Assembly (NCBI GenBank): GCA_046590205.1
Contig: JBKJTT010000011.1
Coordinates: 8,119 to 72,118 of the forward strand
Source: DATDEW01 sp046590205
Lineage (GTDB): Bacteria; Bacteroidota; Ignavibacteria; Palsa-1295
Length of the DNA stretch: 64,000 bases
Reading direction: 5' to 3'
Shown here: positions 17,688 to 25,822 of the stretch, in pieces
How positions within the stretch are numbered: the first letter of the stretch is position 1
How the letters are laid out: the number at the start of each line of letters is the position of its first letter
The notes under the pieces: model-generated
What the model saw: the letters and a program-made list of their open reading frames with translations, nothing else
Databases searched by the model: none
Told to the model about the DNA's origin: nothing
Program-made: the position numbers and the translations under genes

Positions 17688-18958
17688 TGAAGAACAGACA
17701 CATATACACCTATATTGTAGCTGCGATAATCATTGTTACAGCCCCCATCACTTCACTCGCTCAAGAATCTGTCTATAGTTTGCTTGGGCTTGGTGAGAGA
17801 ATCGTTACGACAAGCCCACGCATCGAAGGTCTTGCCGGTTCTGGGACTGCTCTACAAGACGCGCGGAGCATTAATGATATTAACCCTGCCGCTTGGAGTT
17901 GGCTTTCGCGTACTCGTCTTGAGGCGCGGGTTTCATATACTACAAATGAATCTACACTCGGCGACCAAACGACTCTTCTTCACAATGTTCGCTTGAATGG
18001 TTTTGCATTCGGATCTCCGTTCTCCGAGGGAATCAAAGGATCTTTTGCTATTGGGTTTAATCCTGTATCGTATGGCAATTACTCGATACTTAAGTATGAT
18101 AGTATCAATAGTACGCTCTACGAGCGACAAGGAGGAATATCACAGTTATTTCTCGGTGCGGCGGCACGACCACATTCATCCCTCGCCCTCGGCGCACGGC
18201 TTGATGTGCTTTTTGGTAATGCAAGTGCTCGTTCACAGGTAACACCATTGAGTGACTTTGCTGTCATCAGTATATTCGAAAGAAAGTACGCTGTCAATGG
18301 AGTGCGAGGCACATTCGGTCTTTCATTTGCGGCAGATTCTCTTCTTCCGGTGCTAAAAGGACTTACGCTCGCTGCAAGTTATTCTACTGCCGCTTCGTTA
18401 AAGATTACTCGAAGAACACTTCTACAGCCGACAAATAGCTCCCTTGATTCAACGATTGAAGACAAAGGATATTCAGAATACCCGGCTGTTTTGACCTTAG
18501 GCATAAGTGCTCGTTTCGGTGATAGATACCGCGGGGTGATAGATTATTCGTTGCAAGACTTATCAGCAACGACCGCATTTTCGCCAACCGAAAACTGGAC
18601 ACCTGACCCACGCCTGACAAATGGCTCACGGTATTCTTTTGGTATTGAACGATTATCACTAATGGGTGAGGAAGGCAGAAATGCTAAATACTTTGATCGC
18701 ATTGGGCTACGTCTCGGGTTTTCCTACGCTGCACTTCCGTATAAACCTGATACAAAAACCGAAGTTTCGGAGATGACTGCAACATTTGGATTTAATGCAC
18801 CGATGGGTTTAGAGACGATGTTTGATTTCTCGCTGACATTAGGACAACGAACACCAAGCGATGTGAATCTTCTTGCCAAAGAGCAGTTTATAAGGGTTGG
18901 ATTATCGTTATCGCTCTCCGAACGTTGGTTCACTCCTTCACGTATAGACGAAGACTAA
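17684..18958 (+). CDS. Outer membrane beta-barrel protein (FadL/PorV-like layout)
   Basis: 424 residues. The signal peptide is MMKNRHIYTYIVAAIIIVTA...SLAQ. A short N-terminal segment, ESVYSLLGLGERIVTTSPR, then DARSINDINPAAWSWL, matches the layout of FadL/PorV-type barrels, in which the N-terminus plugs the pore. About fourteen alternating amphipathic strands follow, ending in aromatic-rich strands (IRVGLSLSLSERWF). It is translationally coupled to the upstream lipoprotein gene and followed 1 nt later by rpiB. A transport or assembly role is likely, but no substrate is evident. Confidence 0.78.
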   Translation: MMKNRHIYTYIVAAIIIVTAPITSLAQESVYSLLGLGERIVTTSPRIEGLAGSGTALQDARSINDINPAAWSWLSRTRLEARVSYTTNESTLGDQTTLLHNVRLNGFAFGSPFSEGIKGSFAIGFNPVSYGNYSILKYDSINSTLYERQGGISQLFLGAAARPHSSLALGARLDVLFGNASARSQVTPLSDFAVISIFERKYAVNGVRGTFGLSFAADSLLPVLKGLTLAASYSTAASLKITRRTLLQPTNSSLDSTIEDKGYSEYPAVLTLGISARFGDRYRGVIDYSLQDLSATTAFSPTENWTPDPRLTNGSRYSFGIERLSLMGEEGRNAKYFDRIGLRLGFSYAALPYKPDTKTEVSEMTATFGFNAPMGLETMFDFSLTLGQRTPSDVNLLAKEQFIRVGLSLSLSERWFTPSRIDED

Positions 18959-18959
18959 C

Positions 18960-19388
18960 ATGAAAGTAGCACTTGCATCAGACCATGCCGGTTTTACTTA
19001 TAAAGAAAAGGTAAAGGAGTACCTTCGTGCAAAAGGATTTGAAGTTGTTGATTACGGCGCACCAAACGCCGAACGCTCTGACTACCCTGACTTCGCGCAC
19101 AAAGCATCCGAAGGTATCCTTCGCGGTGAAGCCGAGCGCGGTGTGTTCGTATGCGGCTCCGGCATCGGCATCTCAATAGCTGCAAATCGTCATAAAGGCA
19201 TTCGTGCTGTTGATGCTGTTACTGAAGAAATGGCAAAGATCTCTCGGCAACATAACGATACCAACGTGCTGGCTCTCGGCGAGCGGCTCATTACATGGGA
19301 AGAAGCAAAGAAGATCATCGACACCTTCTTCGCTACAGAGTTCGAGGGTGGCAGACACACCGACCGCGTCAAAAAGATAGACGCATAA
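18960..19388 (+). CDS. rpiB: Ribose-5-phosphate isomerase B
   Basis: 142 residues. The N-terminus MKVALASDHAGFTYKEKVKE contains the phosphate-binding SDHAG motif, the active-site Cys is in GVFVCGSGIGISIAANRHKG, and NDTNVLALGERLI is the conserved late segment. RpiB interconverts ribulose-5-P and ribose-5-P. It starts 1 nt after the barrel gene and ends at a strong terminator, so it may be the last gene of the 16425-19388 unit. Confidence 0.96.
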   Translation: MKVALASDHAGFTYKEKVKEYLRAKGFEVVDYGAPNAERSDYPDFAHKASEGILRGEAERGVFVCGSGIGISIAANRHKGIRAVDAVTEEMAKISRQHNDTNVLALGERLITWEEAKKIIDTFFATEFEGGRHTDRVKKIDA

Positions 19389-19411
19389 CACCCAAAGGAA
19401 CTTCAAAAGAG

Positions 19412-19437
19412 AGGCGGACATTCTTGTCCGCCTTTTT
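19412..19437 (+). terminator. Rho-independent terminator after rpiB
   Basis: Perfect 9-bp stem AGGCGGACA / TGTCCGCCT with loop TTCT, followed by a run of five T. Confidence 0.92.
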
Positions 19438-19470
19438 GTTATGCGTCAGTTCAAAAATAGTCATTAGATT

Positions 19471-20742
19471 ATGCAGGATAAAGAAGTACAACAGGCGTTA
19501 GACTTGGAGCTTGGGCGCCAACAGCATGGCTTAGAGCTTATCGCAAGTGAGAATTTCGTCTCAACTGCGGTGCTTGAAGCACAGGGCAGCGTGCTCACGA
19601 ATAAATATGCTGAAGGATATCCAGGCAAACGTTACTATGGCGGTTGCGAGTATGTTGATATTGTCGAGAACATCGCTCGTGACCGAGTCAAAATGCTCTA
19701 TGGCGCAGAGTATGCGAATGTACAACCGCATTCGGGTTCACAGGCGAACATGGCTGTGTACTTTACGTTCTTGAAGCCCGGTGATGCCGTTCTCGGAATG
19801 AATCTCTCTCATGGTGGGCACCTTACGCATGGACATCCTGCAAACTTCTCCGGCAAGCTGTATAACTTTGTTGCCTATGGCGTAAAAAAGGAAACGGGAT
19901 ACATTGATTACGATGATGTAGAACTGCAGGCAAAGGCATACTTGCCCAAAATGATAACTGTCGGAGCAAGCGCCTATTCACGCGACATTGATTTCAAACG
20001 TTTCCGTGAGATCGCAGACTCGATCGGTGCATTTCTTTTATGTGATATGGCGCATCCTGCCGGTCTCATTGCGAAAGGACATCTTTCAAGTCCATTGCCA
20101 CACTGCCACATCGTTACATCAACTACTCATAAGACACTTCGCGGACCGCGCGGTGGCATGATACTTATGGGAAAAGATTTTGAGAACACCTGGGGACAGG
20201 TCGCGCCCAAGAGCGGGAGAGTGAAGATGGTATCCGAGCTTCTTGATTCTACCGTTATGCCCGGCATCCAAGGCGGACCGCTCATGCACGTTATCGCGGC
20301 GAAGGCAGTAGCATTCGGTGAAGCACTTGAAGACAGCTTCACGGAATATACAGGACAAGTCATCAAGAATGCGCAGCGACTTGCGGCAAAGCTTATCGAG
20401 AAGGGATATTACATTATCTCTGGTGGTACAGATAATCACCTAATGCTCGTTGATCTGCGCGCAAAGAACATCACAGGCAAAGCGGCAGAGGAAGCACTTG
20501 ATAAAGCAGCAATCACCGTCAATAAAAATGCAGTACCTTATGATGATAAGTCTGCACTTGTTACAAGCGGTATCCGAATCGGTACGGCGGCAGTAACCTC
20601 AAGAGGTATGAAAGAAGATGCGATGGATGTTATCGCTGATCTTATTGATAAAGTCGTATTGAATCCGACCGATGAAAAGATCATCGCTTCAACCAAAGAG
20701 GATGTGAAAGCTCTAACGAGTAAGTATCCGCTCTACGCATAA
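19471..20742 (+). CDS. glyA: Serine hydroxymethyltransferase
   Basis: 423 residues, full length for the family. PLP-binding Lys lies in the motif VTSTTHKTLRGPRGGMI. Other signatures are LELIASENFVS near the N-terminus, NKYAEGYPGKRYYGG and PHSGSQANMAVYF. The enzyme interconverts serine and glycine with tetrahydrofolate as C1 carrier. tatC starts 2 nt after its stop and a polyprenyl synthase follows, so the three form one transcription unit after the rpiB terminator. Confidence 0.97.
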   Translation: MQDKEVQQALDLELGRQQHGLELIASENFVSTAVLEAQGSVLTNKYAEGYPGKRYYGGCEYVDIVENIARDRVKMLYGAEYANVQPHSGSQANMAVYFTFLKPGDAVLGMNLSHGGHLTHGHPANFSGKLYNFVAYGVKKETGYIDYDDVELQAKAYLPKMITVGASAYSRDIDFKRFREIADSIGAFLLCDMAHPAGLIAKGHLSSPLPHCHIVTSTTHKTLRGPRGGMILMGKDFENTWGQVAPKSGRVKMVSELLDSTVMPGIQGGPLMHVIAAKAVAFGEALEDSFTEYTGQVIKNAQRLAAKLIEKGYYIISGGTDNHLMLVDLRAKNITGKAAEEALDKAAITVNKNAVPYDDKSALVTSGIRIGTAAVTSRGMKEDAMDVIADLIDKVVLNPTDEKIIASTKEDVKALTSKYPLYA

Positions 20743-20743
20743 G

Positions 20744-21508
20744 ATGGCTGAAGCCCCGATTACCCAACAGCAAGAAAGAGAGATGTCCCTTTGGGGACAT
20801 CTTGAGGAGTTACGTTGGGTTGTAGTCAAGATGGTTATCGGCATCGTCCTGGGTATTATCTTGTGCTTAATTTTTACTGACTTTATCATTAATGACGTCA
20901 TCCTCGCACCGGCACTTCGGACAAAACCTCCGATGCAGCTTACATCAACAGAAGTCTTCGGAGAGCTATCGTTCTATATGCAGGTTGCAATATGGGGTGG
21001 TGTCATCCTCTCTTTTCCATTTACCATCATTCAACTCTGGAAGTTCATTGCGCCAGGACTCTATCAGCATGAACGAAAGCATGTAACGACCATCTCTGTA
21101 TTCACCGTTTTTAGTTTTCTTTGCGGTATGGCTTTCGCATATTTTATTATGCTGCCGATGCTTCTTGATTTTGCGGCTGATTTTGGATCAGGTGCAATCG
21201 TCAACATACCCGACGTAAATAAATACTTATCGTTATTTTTGATGACGATCATTATATCTGGGCTTATCTTCGAGCTTCCGCTTGTGTCGTATTTTCTCTC
21301 GCGGTTGGGAATCTTAACCCCGCCGTTCTTACGGCATTATCGTCGTCATGCACTTATTGCAATGCTGCTGATCGCGGCAGTGCTTTCACCCGGCGGTAAT
21401 CCCGTACTTCAAGGTGTTTTATTTCTTCCGCTCTGGGTACTCTATGAAGTTTCTATACTCACAAGTGCTATTGCAGCTCGTGCGAGGAGATTAAAAGAGT
21501 CGGTATGA
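20744..21508 (+). CDS. tatC: Sec-independent protein translocase subunit TatC
   Basis: 254 residues with six membrane helices. The N-terminal cytoplasmic motif MSLWGHLEELRWVVVK is the TatC signature (SFxxHLxELRxR), and FAYFIMLPMLLDF matches the conserved F-x-Y-F...P segment. TatC is the signal-peptide receptor of twin-arginine export. No tatA/tatB gene is adjacent. It overlaps the polyprenyl synthase gene by 4 nt. Confidence 0.95.
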   Translation: MAEAPITQQQEREMSLWGHLEELRWVVVKMVIGIVLGIILCLIFTDFIINDVILAPALRTKPPMQLTSTEVFGELSFYMQVAIWGGVILSFPFTIIQLWKFIAPGLYQHERKHVTTISVFTVFSFLCGMAFAYFIMLPMLLDFAADFGSGAIVNIPDVNKYLSLFLMTIIISGLIFELPLVSYFLSRLGILTPPFLRHYRRHALIAMLLIAAVLSPGGNPVLQGVLFLPLWVLYEVSILTSAIAARARRLKESV

Positions 21509-22494
21509 CAAAGACACTGACCGACATACTCTCACCTGTACAAGCCGAAATAAAGGAGTTCAGCCAGTACTTTAAACGTTCGATGATCTCTGATGTACCC
21601 CTCGTCAATCTCATCGCAAAGTATCTTGTCCGAACAAAAGGCAAACAAGTGCGACCAATGCTTGTGCTGCTTGCGGCGAAAGCATGTGGAGAGGTGAACC
21701 CTGCTACCTATCGCGCGGCTACACTTGTGGAACTACTACACACTGCCACTCTTGTACATGATGATGTGATAGACGAAGCAGATACACGCCGAGGATTTGC
21801 AAGTATCCGTGCCCTTTGGCGCAACAAAGCAGGCGTACTCATGGGTGACTACCTGCTTGCTAAAGGATTACTCTTAACAGTCGAGACAAGCGAGTATCAT
21901 TTCTTAGAGATAACCTCAACTGCTGTTCGGAGAATGTCCGAAGGTGAACTTTATCAACTTCAGAAAGCACGGCAGCTAAATATTGATGAAGCTGCATACT
22001 TCAAGATCATCTCCGATAAAACAGCTTCCCTTCTCGCAACATGCACAGAGCTTGGCGCGGCAAGTGTTGTTGATAAAGGTACAAACAAAGTCGAGCGCGA
22101 TATGCTTCGCGCGTATGGCGAGGCAGTTGGTATCGCCTTCCAAATCCGTGACGATCTTTTCGACTACGAAGACCGGGCATCTATTATTGGTAAGCCAGTC
22201 GGCATTGATCTAAAAGAAAAAAAGCTGACATTACCCCTTATCCATGCCTTATCACAAATGGAGCCGAGAGAAGAGCGACGTATCCGCTCACTAATTAAAA
22301 GCGGCAAAGCAACAGATAACGAACGTAAACTTATTATTGACCTTGTAAAGGCAAAAGGCGGATTGCTGTACGCATCACAGAAGGCGCGAGAGTATTCTGC
22401 TTCAGCAAAGAATACTATTGGTCCACTCCATGACTCCCCCGCTAAAACTGCACTACTTCGTTTTGCAGATTTTGTCATCGAACGTGAGAAGTAA
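21505..22494 (+). CDS. Trans-isoprenyl diphosphate synthase (octaprenyl/polyprenyl type)
   Basis: 329 residues. The first Asp-rich motif is LVHDDVIDEADTRRG and the second IRDDLFDYE, with GKQVRPMLVLLAAKA for substrate binding. The length and the small residues before the first motif suggest long-chain products (IspB type), used for a quinone side chain, but chain length cannot be fixed by eye. It is translationally coupled to tatC and converges with the YihY gene, 8 nt between stops. Confidence 0.93.
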   Translation: MTKTLTDILSPVQAEIKEFSQYFKRSMISDVPLVNLIAKYLVRTKGKQVRPMLVLLAAKACGEVNPATYRAATLVELLHTATLVHDDVIDEADTRRGFASIRALWRNKAGVLMGDYLLAKGLLLTVETSEYHFLEITSTAVRRMSEGELYQLQKARQLNIDEAAYFKIISDKTASLLATCTELGAASVVDKGTNKVERDMLRAYGEAVGIAFQIRDDLFDYEDRASIIGKPVGIDLKEKKLTLPLIHALSQMEPREERRIRSLIKSGKATDNERKLIIDLVKAKGGLLYASQKAREYSASAKNTIGPLHDSPAKTALLRFADFVIEREK

Positions 22495-22502
22495 TATTAT
22501 TA

Positions 22503-23459
22503 TTACTGCATTTTCATTTTTCTATCCGCTTCCATTTCTTCTTTCACAAGCTCTGAAATTTTAGGAATAACAATTGCATCTTTCTTCGCCGTAAGCGGCA
22601 CATCACTGTAGCGCTTTCGATAAAGCTGTGTAAACTCTGCGCCGAAAAAGAGTATTAATGCAGAGTAGTTTAGCCACACCAATAACACAACCAACGACCC
22701 TGCTGCACCAAAGGTCGAGCTGAACGAACTGCTCCCAAGATAAAGACCAATAAGGTATTTTCCTAGAGTAAAGAGCACAGAAGTTATGATTGCTCCAATC
22801 CATACATACTTCCAATTGAGTATTACATCGGGCAGAAATTTGAAGATCATTGCAAAAAGAAGCGTAGTAATTGCAAAAGATAGAACAATATTCATTATTT
22901 CAACTGCAGGAAGCAGTACAGGGAAATTATTTCCCATATATGTATTAAGTATGACAATAAGTGTACTTAGCATTAATGAAACAAGCAGAAGGAAGCCCAT
23001 TATCAGAACCATCGAGAACGCCCCGACCCTGAATTTGATGAGTTGAAGGATTGGCTTACCGGGTCTTGGCTCAACTCCCCAGATGATATTCAGCGATTCT
23101 TTGAGTTCAATAAATACGCCCATCGAGCCAAGCAGAACAATCACGAAACTAATGATAGTGGCGAATACACCACCTTCAGAGAATGCTGCACTTTTTATTA
23201 GCGACTGCACGACCTCTGCTCCGCTTGTACCTACAAGCCCCTCTATTTGCGAGACGATCTCCCCTCGTGCAGCTTCTTCTCCGAATATGAATCCTGCAAT
23301 GGCGATAGCGATAATCAGGAGTGGCGCCAAGGAAAACAATGTATAGTATGACAACGCGGCAGTCATTTTATATACCTTATCATCCAATAATTCGATGTAT
23401 GTCGCACCAATGAGCGAGAACCCTTCCTTAACCTTCGATAGTATTTGCTTGTAAACCAT
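22503..23459 (-). CDS. YihY/virulence factor BrkB family membrane protein
   Basis: 318 residues, six membrane helices. The N-terminal part MTAALSYYTLFSLAPLLIIA is the family hallmark, followed by GVFIELKESLNIIWGVEPRP and LGKYLIGLYLGSSSFSSTFG. The family was once annotated as RNase BN; the function is unproven, possibly transport or envelope homeostasis. The C-terminal 40 residues are charged (KEEMEADRKMKMQ). It is a single gene, divergent from comF. Confidence 0.93.
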   Translation of the reverse strand: MVYKQILSKVKEGFSLIGATYIELLDDKVYKMTAALSYYTLFSLAPLLIIAIAIAGFIFGEEAARGEIVSQIEGLVGTSGAEVVQSLIKSAAFSEGGVFATIISFVIVLLGSMGVFIELKESLNIIWGVEPRPGKPILQLIKFRVGAFSMVLIMGFLLLVSLMLSTLIVILNTYMGNNFPVLLPAVEIMNIVLSFAITTLLFAMIFKFLPDVILNWKYVWIGAIITSVLFTLGKYLIGLYLGSSSFSSTFGAAGSLVVLLVWLNYSALILFFGAEFTQLYRKRYSDVPLTAKKDAIVIPKISELVKEEMEADRKMKMQ

Positions 23460-23584
23460 AAAGTGACCGTGGTTGTAATCTGTCTATACTATACAAAATA
23501 ATGCCCAAAAGCAATGCAGCATTAGAATTTCTTTAACGTTACCCGTTGTTGATTCTCTACTATATTTCAAGTATTAAAAAAATA

Positions 23585-24283
23585 ATGTTATCGTTCTTCT
23601 TGCCACTGGTTTGTATCCACTGCAATGCTCCGTGCGGCAAGGAAGACAAGCTTGATAATAACCTAAAAAAGTATCTCTGCGCAAATTGCCTCCGTCAATT
23701 CCAACTCTTGCTTCAACCTTCTTCCGCTGACATTGAGAATAAACAGCATCTCTTCTCGGACTTCGATACAAAACTTACATTTTATACTCCCTACCCATTC
23801 ATTGCCGAAGGTATCACACAGTCTATCATCCATCACTTTAAGTACAGTGATATGCCAAATCTTGCAGTAGTGATAGGCAAGGAATTGACGACATGGTTAT
23901 CGGAAATGAAGTATGATGTAATAGTCCCGATTCCGCTTCATGGTACACGGCTTGGCGAGAGAGGATATAATCAATCGGAAAAACTGGCAGAAGGGATCTC
24001 GTCTGTTCTTAATATCCCCATCGCAAAGAAACATCTTGTTAAACGAACAAGACAAACACCATCTCAAACGGGACTCACACTTGAGGAAAGACAGAAGAAC
24101 ATGGAAGGAGCTTTTGCACTGACAGAGAAAGGCAAAGAAGCATTACAAGGAAAAAGAATACTCCTCGTTGATGATGTAATGACAACCGGAGCAACAATGG
24201 CAAGCGCTGCAGAAGAGCTTATGAGAGCTATGCCAACTAAAGTAGGGATATTGGCATTTACAACTGTTGTTGATTTATTATAA
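23585..24283 (+). CDS. ComF-family phosphoribosyltransferase-like protein
   Basis: 232 residues from ATG 23585. The frame is open back to a TTG at 23546, which is less likely. The N-terminus holds a CxxC...CxxC zinc finger (CIHCNAPCG, LCANCLRQF). The C-terminal PRTase domain has the PRPP-binding motif ILLVDDVMTTGATM and VPIPLHGTRLGERGYNQSE. ComF/GntX proteins are linked to DNA uptake in competent bacteria, but the family is also found in non-competent ones. No other competence genes are nearby. Confidence 0.92.
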   Translation: MLSFFLPLVCIHCNAPCGKEDKLDNNLKKYLCANCLRQFQLLLQPSSADIENKQHLFSDFDTKLTFYTPYPFIAEGITQSIIHHFKYSDMPNLAVVIGKELTTWLSEMKYDVIVPIPLHGTRLGERGYNQSEKLAEGISSVLNIPIAKKHLVKRTRQTPSQTGLTLEERQKNMEGAFALTEKGKEALQGKRILLVDDVMTTGATMASAAEELMRAMPTKVGILAFTTVVDLL

Positions 24284-24298
24284 TTCTCAGAGATAAAA

Positions 24299-24865
24299 AT
24301 GATGAATGCCAGGATGTACTTGGTTGTACTAATACTCTTATCATGTGCCCAAATTCAAGGGAATGTTCAAGGGCAACGCGCCATTTTATCGATGAGACAT
24401 CAGAAACAAGAGCATAATATGTGTGTGCCAACTGCTGCATCAATCGTCATTGACTATTATGGTGGGTCGGTTTCTCCCAAAGAAATAAAAAAACTCTCAA
24501 TACAACCTAACAATAATTTTGCTGGTACATATTATTCCGATCTAGTAAAAGGAATCAGAACAATTGGATATGTATGGACCATTAGAGAATATCCTGTAAA
24601 TGACAGTGCGTTTGAAATAGGTTTCTCTGAAATTCGACATGAGCTTGACAAAGGACATCCTGTAATAGTAAGTACTTCCGCCCCGCCGATTGGTCACACA
24701 ATGGTTATAGCTGGATATGACAACGTAAGAAAGGAAGTCTATTTAATTGACCCGAATAGACCCCAACCCGGTAAAAGAACATTAACTTTCTCTGAATTTA
24801 AGAATATCTGGCACGAAGATATAAGTGATGGACGTGGTATTATTTTAACGAATCCGAAAAATTAG
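24299..24865 (+). CDS. Secreted C39-like cysteine peptidase
   Basis: 188 residues with an N-terminal hydrophobic signal (MYLVVLILLSCAQIQG). The catalytic Cys lies in EHNMCVPTAASIVIDYYGG, the His in APPIGHTMVIAGYDN and the Asp in VYLIDPNRPQPG. This is the triad order of peptidase C39 / papain-like domains. The short size means peptidase domain only, with no ABC transporter module. The target is unknown. The first ATG pair (24299, 24302) is ambiguous. It lies 15 nt after comF, and its stop is 8 nt from that of the TPM-domain gene. Confidence 0.8.
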   Translation: MMNARMYLVVLILLSCAQIQGNVQGQRAILSMRHQKQEHNMCVPTAASIVIDYYGGSVSPKEIKKLSIQPNNNFAGTYYSDLVKGIRTIGYVWTIREYPVNDSAFEIGFSEIRHELDKGHPVIVSTSAPPIGHTMVIAGYDNVRKEVYLIDPNRPQPGKRTLTFSEFKNIWHEDISDGRGIILTNPKN

Positions 24866-24873
24866 ATTCTAGA

Positions 24874-25743
24874 TCACCAGTCCCCGCCTGCCCCGCCGCC
24901 GCCGAAGGAACCGCCGCCGCCTGACCAGCCGCCACCACCTCCGCCGCCAAAACCACCGAAGCCGCCTGAACTTGAACCGCCGCCTCTACCGCCGCTATTA
25001 AAGAGCAATGACCAGAAAAGTCCTTGTAGTATTCCGCCCATGCAGCCCGAGCCGCTACCGCCTTTGCTGACAAGTGTACGGCGTGTACCTGTCCCGAAGA
25101 ATGCCCTGGCAAGAACGAGTATGACAAAAAAGATAACCACAAATATCATCGCCGAACCGCCATCGCGGACTTTCTTCTTTTTCGGCTCTGCCTTGAATTC
25201 ACCTGCTGTTGCTTTGATGATGGCGTCAACTGTTGCATTGAGTCCGCCGTAATAATCTTTGCTGCGAAGTGCAGGGACAAGTATCTCGCGTCCGATGTAG
25301 CTTGAGGTCGCATCGGTAAGTGTCGGTTCAAGCCCGTAGCCGGGAGCGATGAACCACTTCCTGTCATCTTTTGCAAGAAGGATAAGAGCACCATTGTTCT
25401 TCTTTGCCTGACCGATCTTATTCTCCTGGGCTGCTTCAATGGCAAAATCACTTGCAGGGTAGCCATCAAGCGTTGAGATAATCATGATGACGATCTGCGT
25501 AGAGGTTGAGTCCTCATTAGTGCGAAGTTTCGCTTCAAGCGATGCTTTCTCTTCGGGCGAAAGTGTCCCCGTCCCGTCATAAACAGGACTAGTCAACTTC
25601 GGTATCGGCGGCCGACCGGATGTGGATAGCTGGGCGGATACATTTGTCCCTGCCAGGAGAAATGCTATTGCTACAAAGAATGAGAGTACTACCTGTTTCA
25701 ATGTATAAAATGATTTTCTTGTAAACAATCTATTTGCTAACAC
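24874..25743 (-). CDS. TPM-domain (YgcG-type) membrane protein with Gly-rich tail
   Basis: 289 residues. The signal peptide ends in LLAGTNVSAQ. The TPM domain follows (about 50-180: PKLTSPVYDGTGTLSPEEKA, ITTLD-like STLDGYPASDFAIEAA, NGALILLAKDDRKWFIAPGYGLE). After one membrane helix (MIFVVIFFVILVLARAFF) comes a 60-residue tail made almost only of Gly, Ser, Phe and Trp. TPM domains have phosphatase-like and envelope-associated roles, and such tails are common in YgcG homologues. The physiological role is unclear. Confidence 0.9.
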   Translation of the reverse strand: MLANRLFTRKSFYTLKQVVLSFFVAIAFLLAGTNVSAQLSTSGRPPIPKLTSPVYDGTGTLSPEEKASLEAKLRTNEDSTSTQIVIMIISTLDGYPASDFAIEAAQENKIGQAKKNNGALILLAKDDRKWFIAPGYGLEPTLTDATSSYIGREILVPALRSKDYYGGLNATVDAIIKATAGEFKAEPKKKKVRDGGSAMIFVVIFFVILVLARAFFGTGTRRTLVSKGGSGSGCMGGILQGLFWSLLFNSGGRGGGSSSGGFGGFGGGGGGGWSGGGGSFGGGGAGGDW

Positions 25744-25822
25744 AGTCGCATTTTTTTGTGGATAAGAGACGGAACAGAATGCCTCCCTTTTAACCTGTTA
25801 CAGTACAAAATTTCCACGTCTT

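Noticed and set aside
24874..25060. Tandem GGN repeat as an independent repeat array
   Set aside because: It encodes the Gly-rich tail of the TPM-domain protein, a normal feature of that family.
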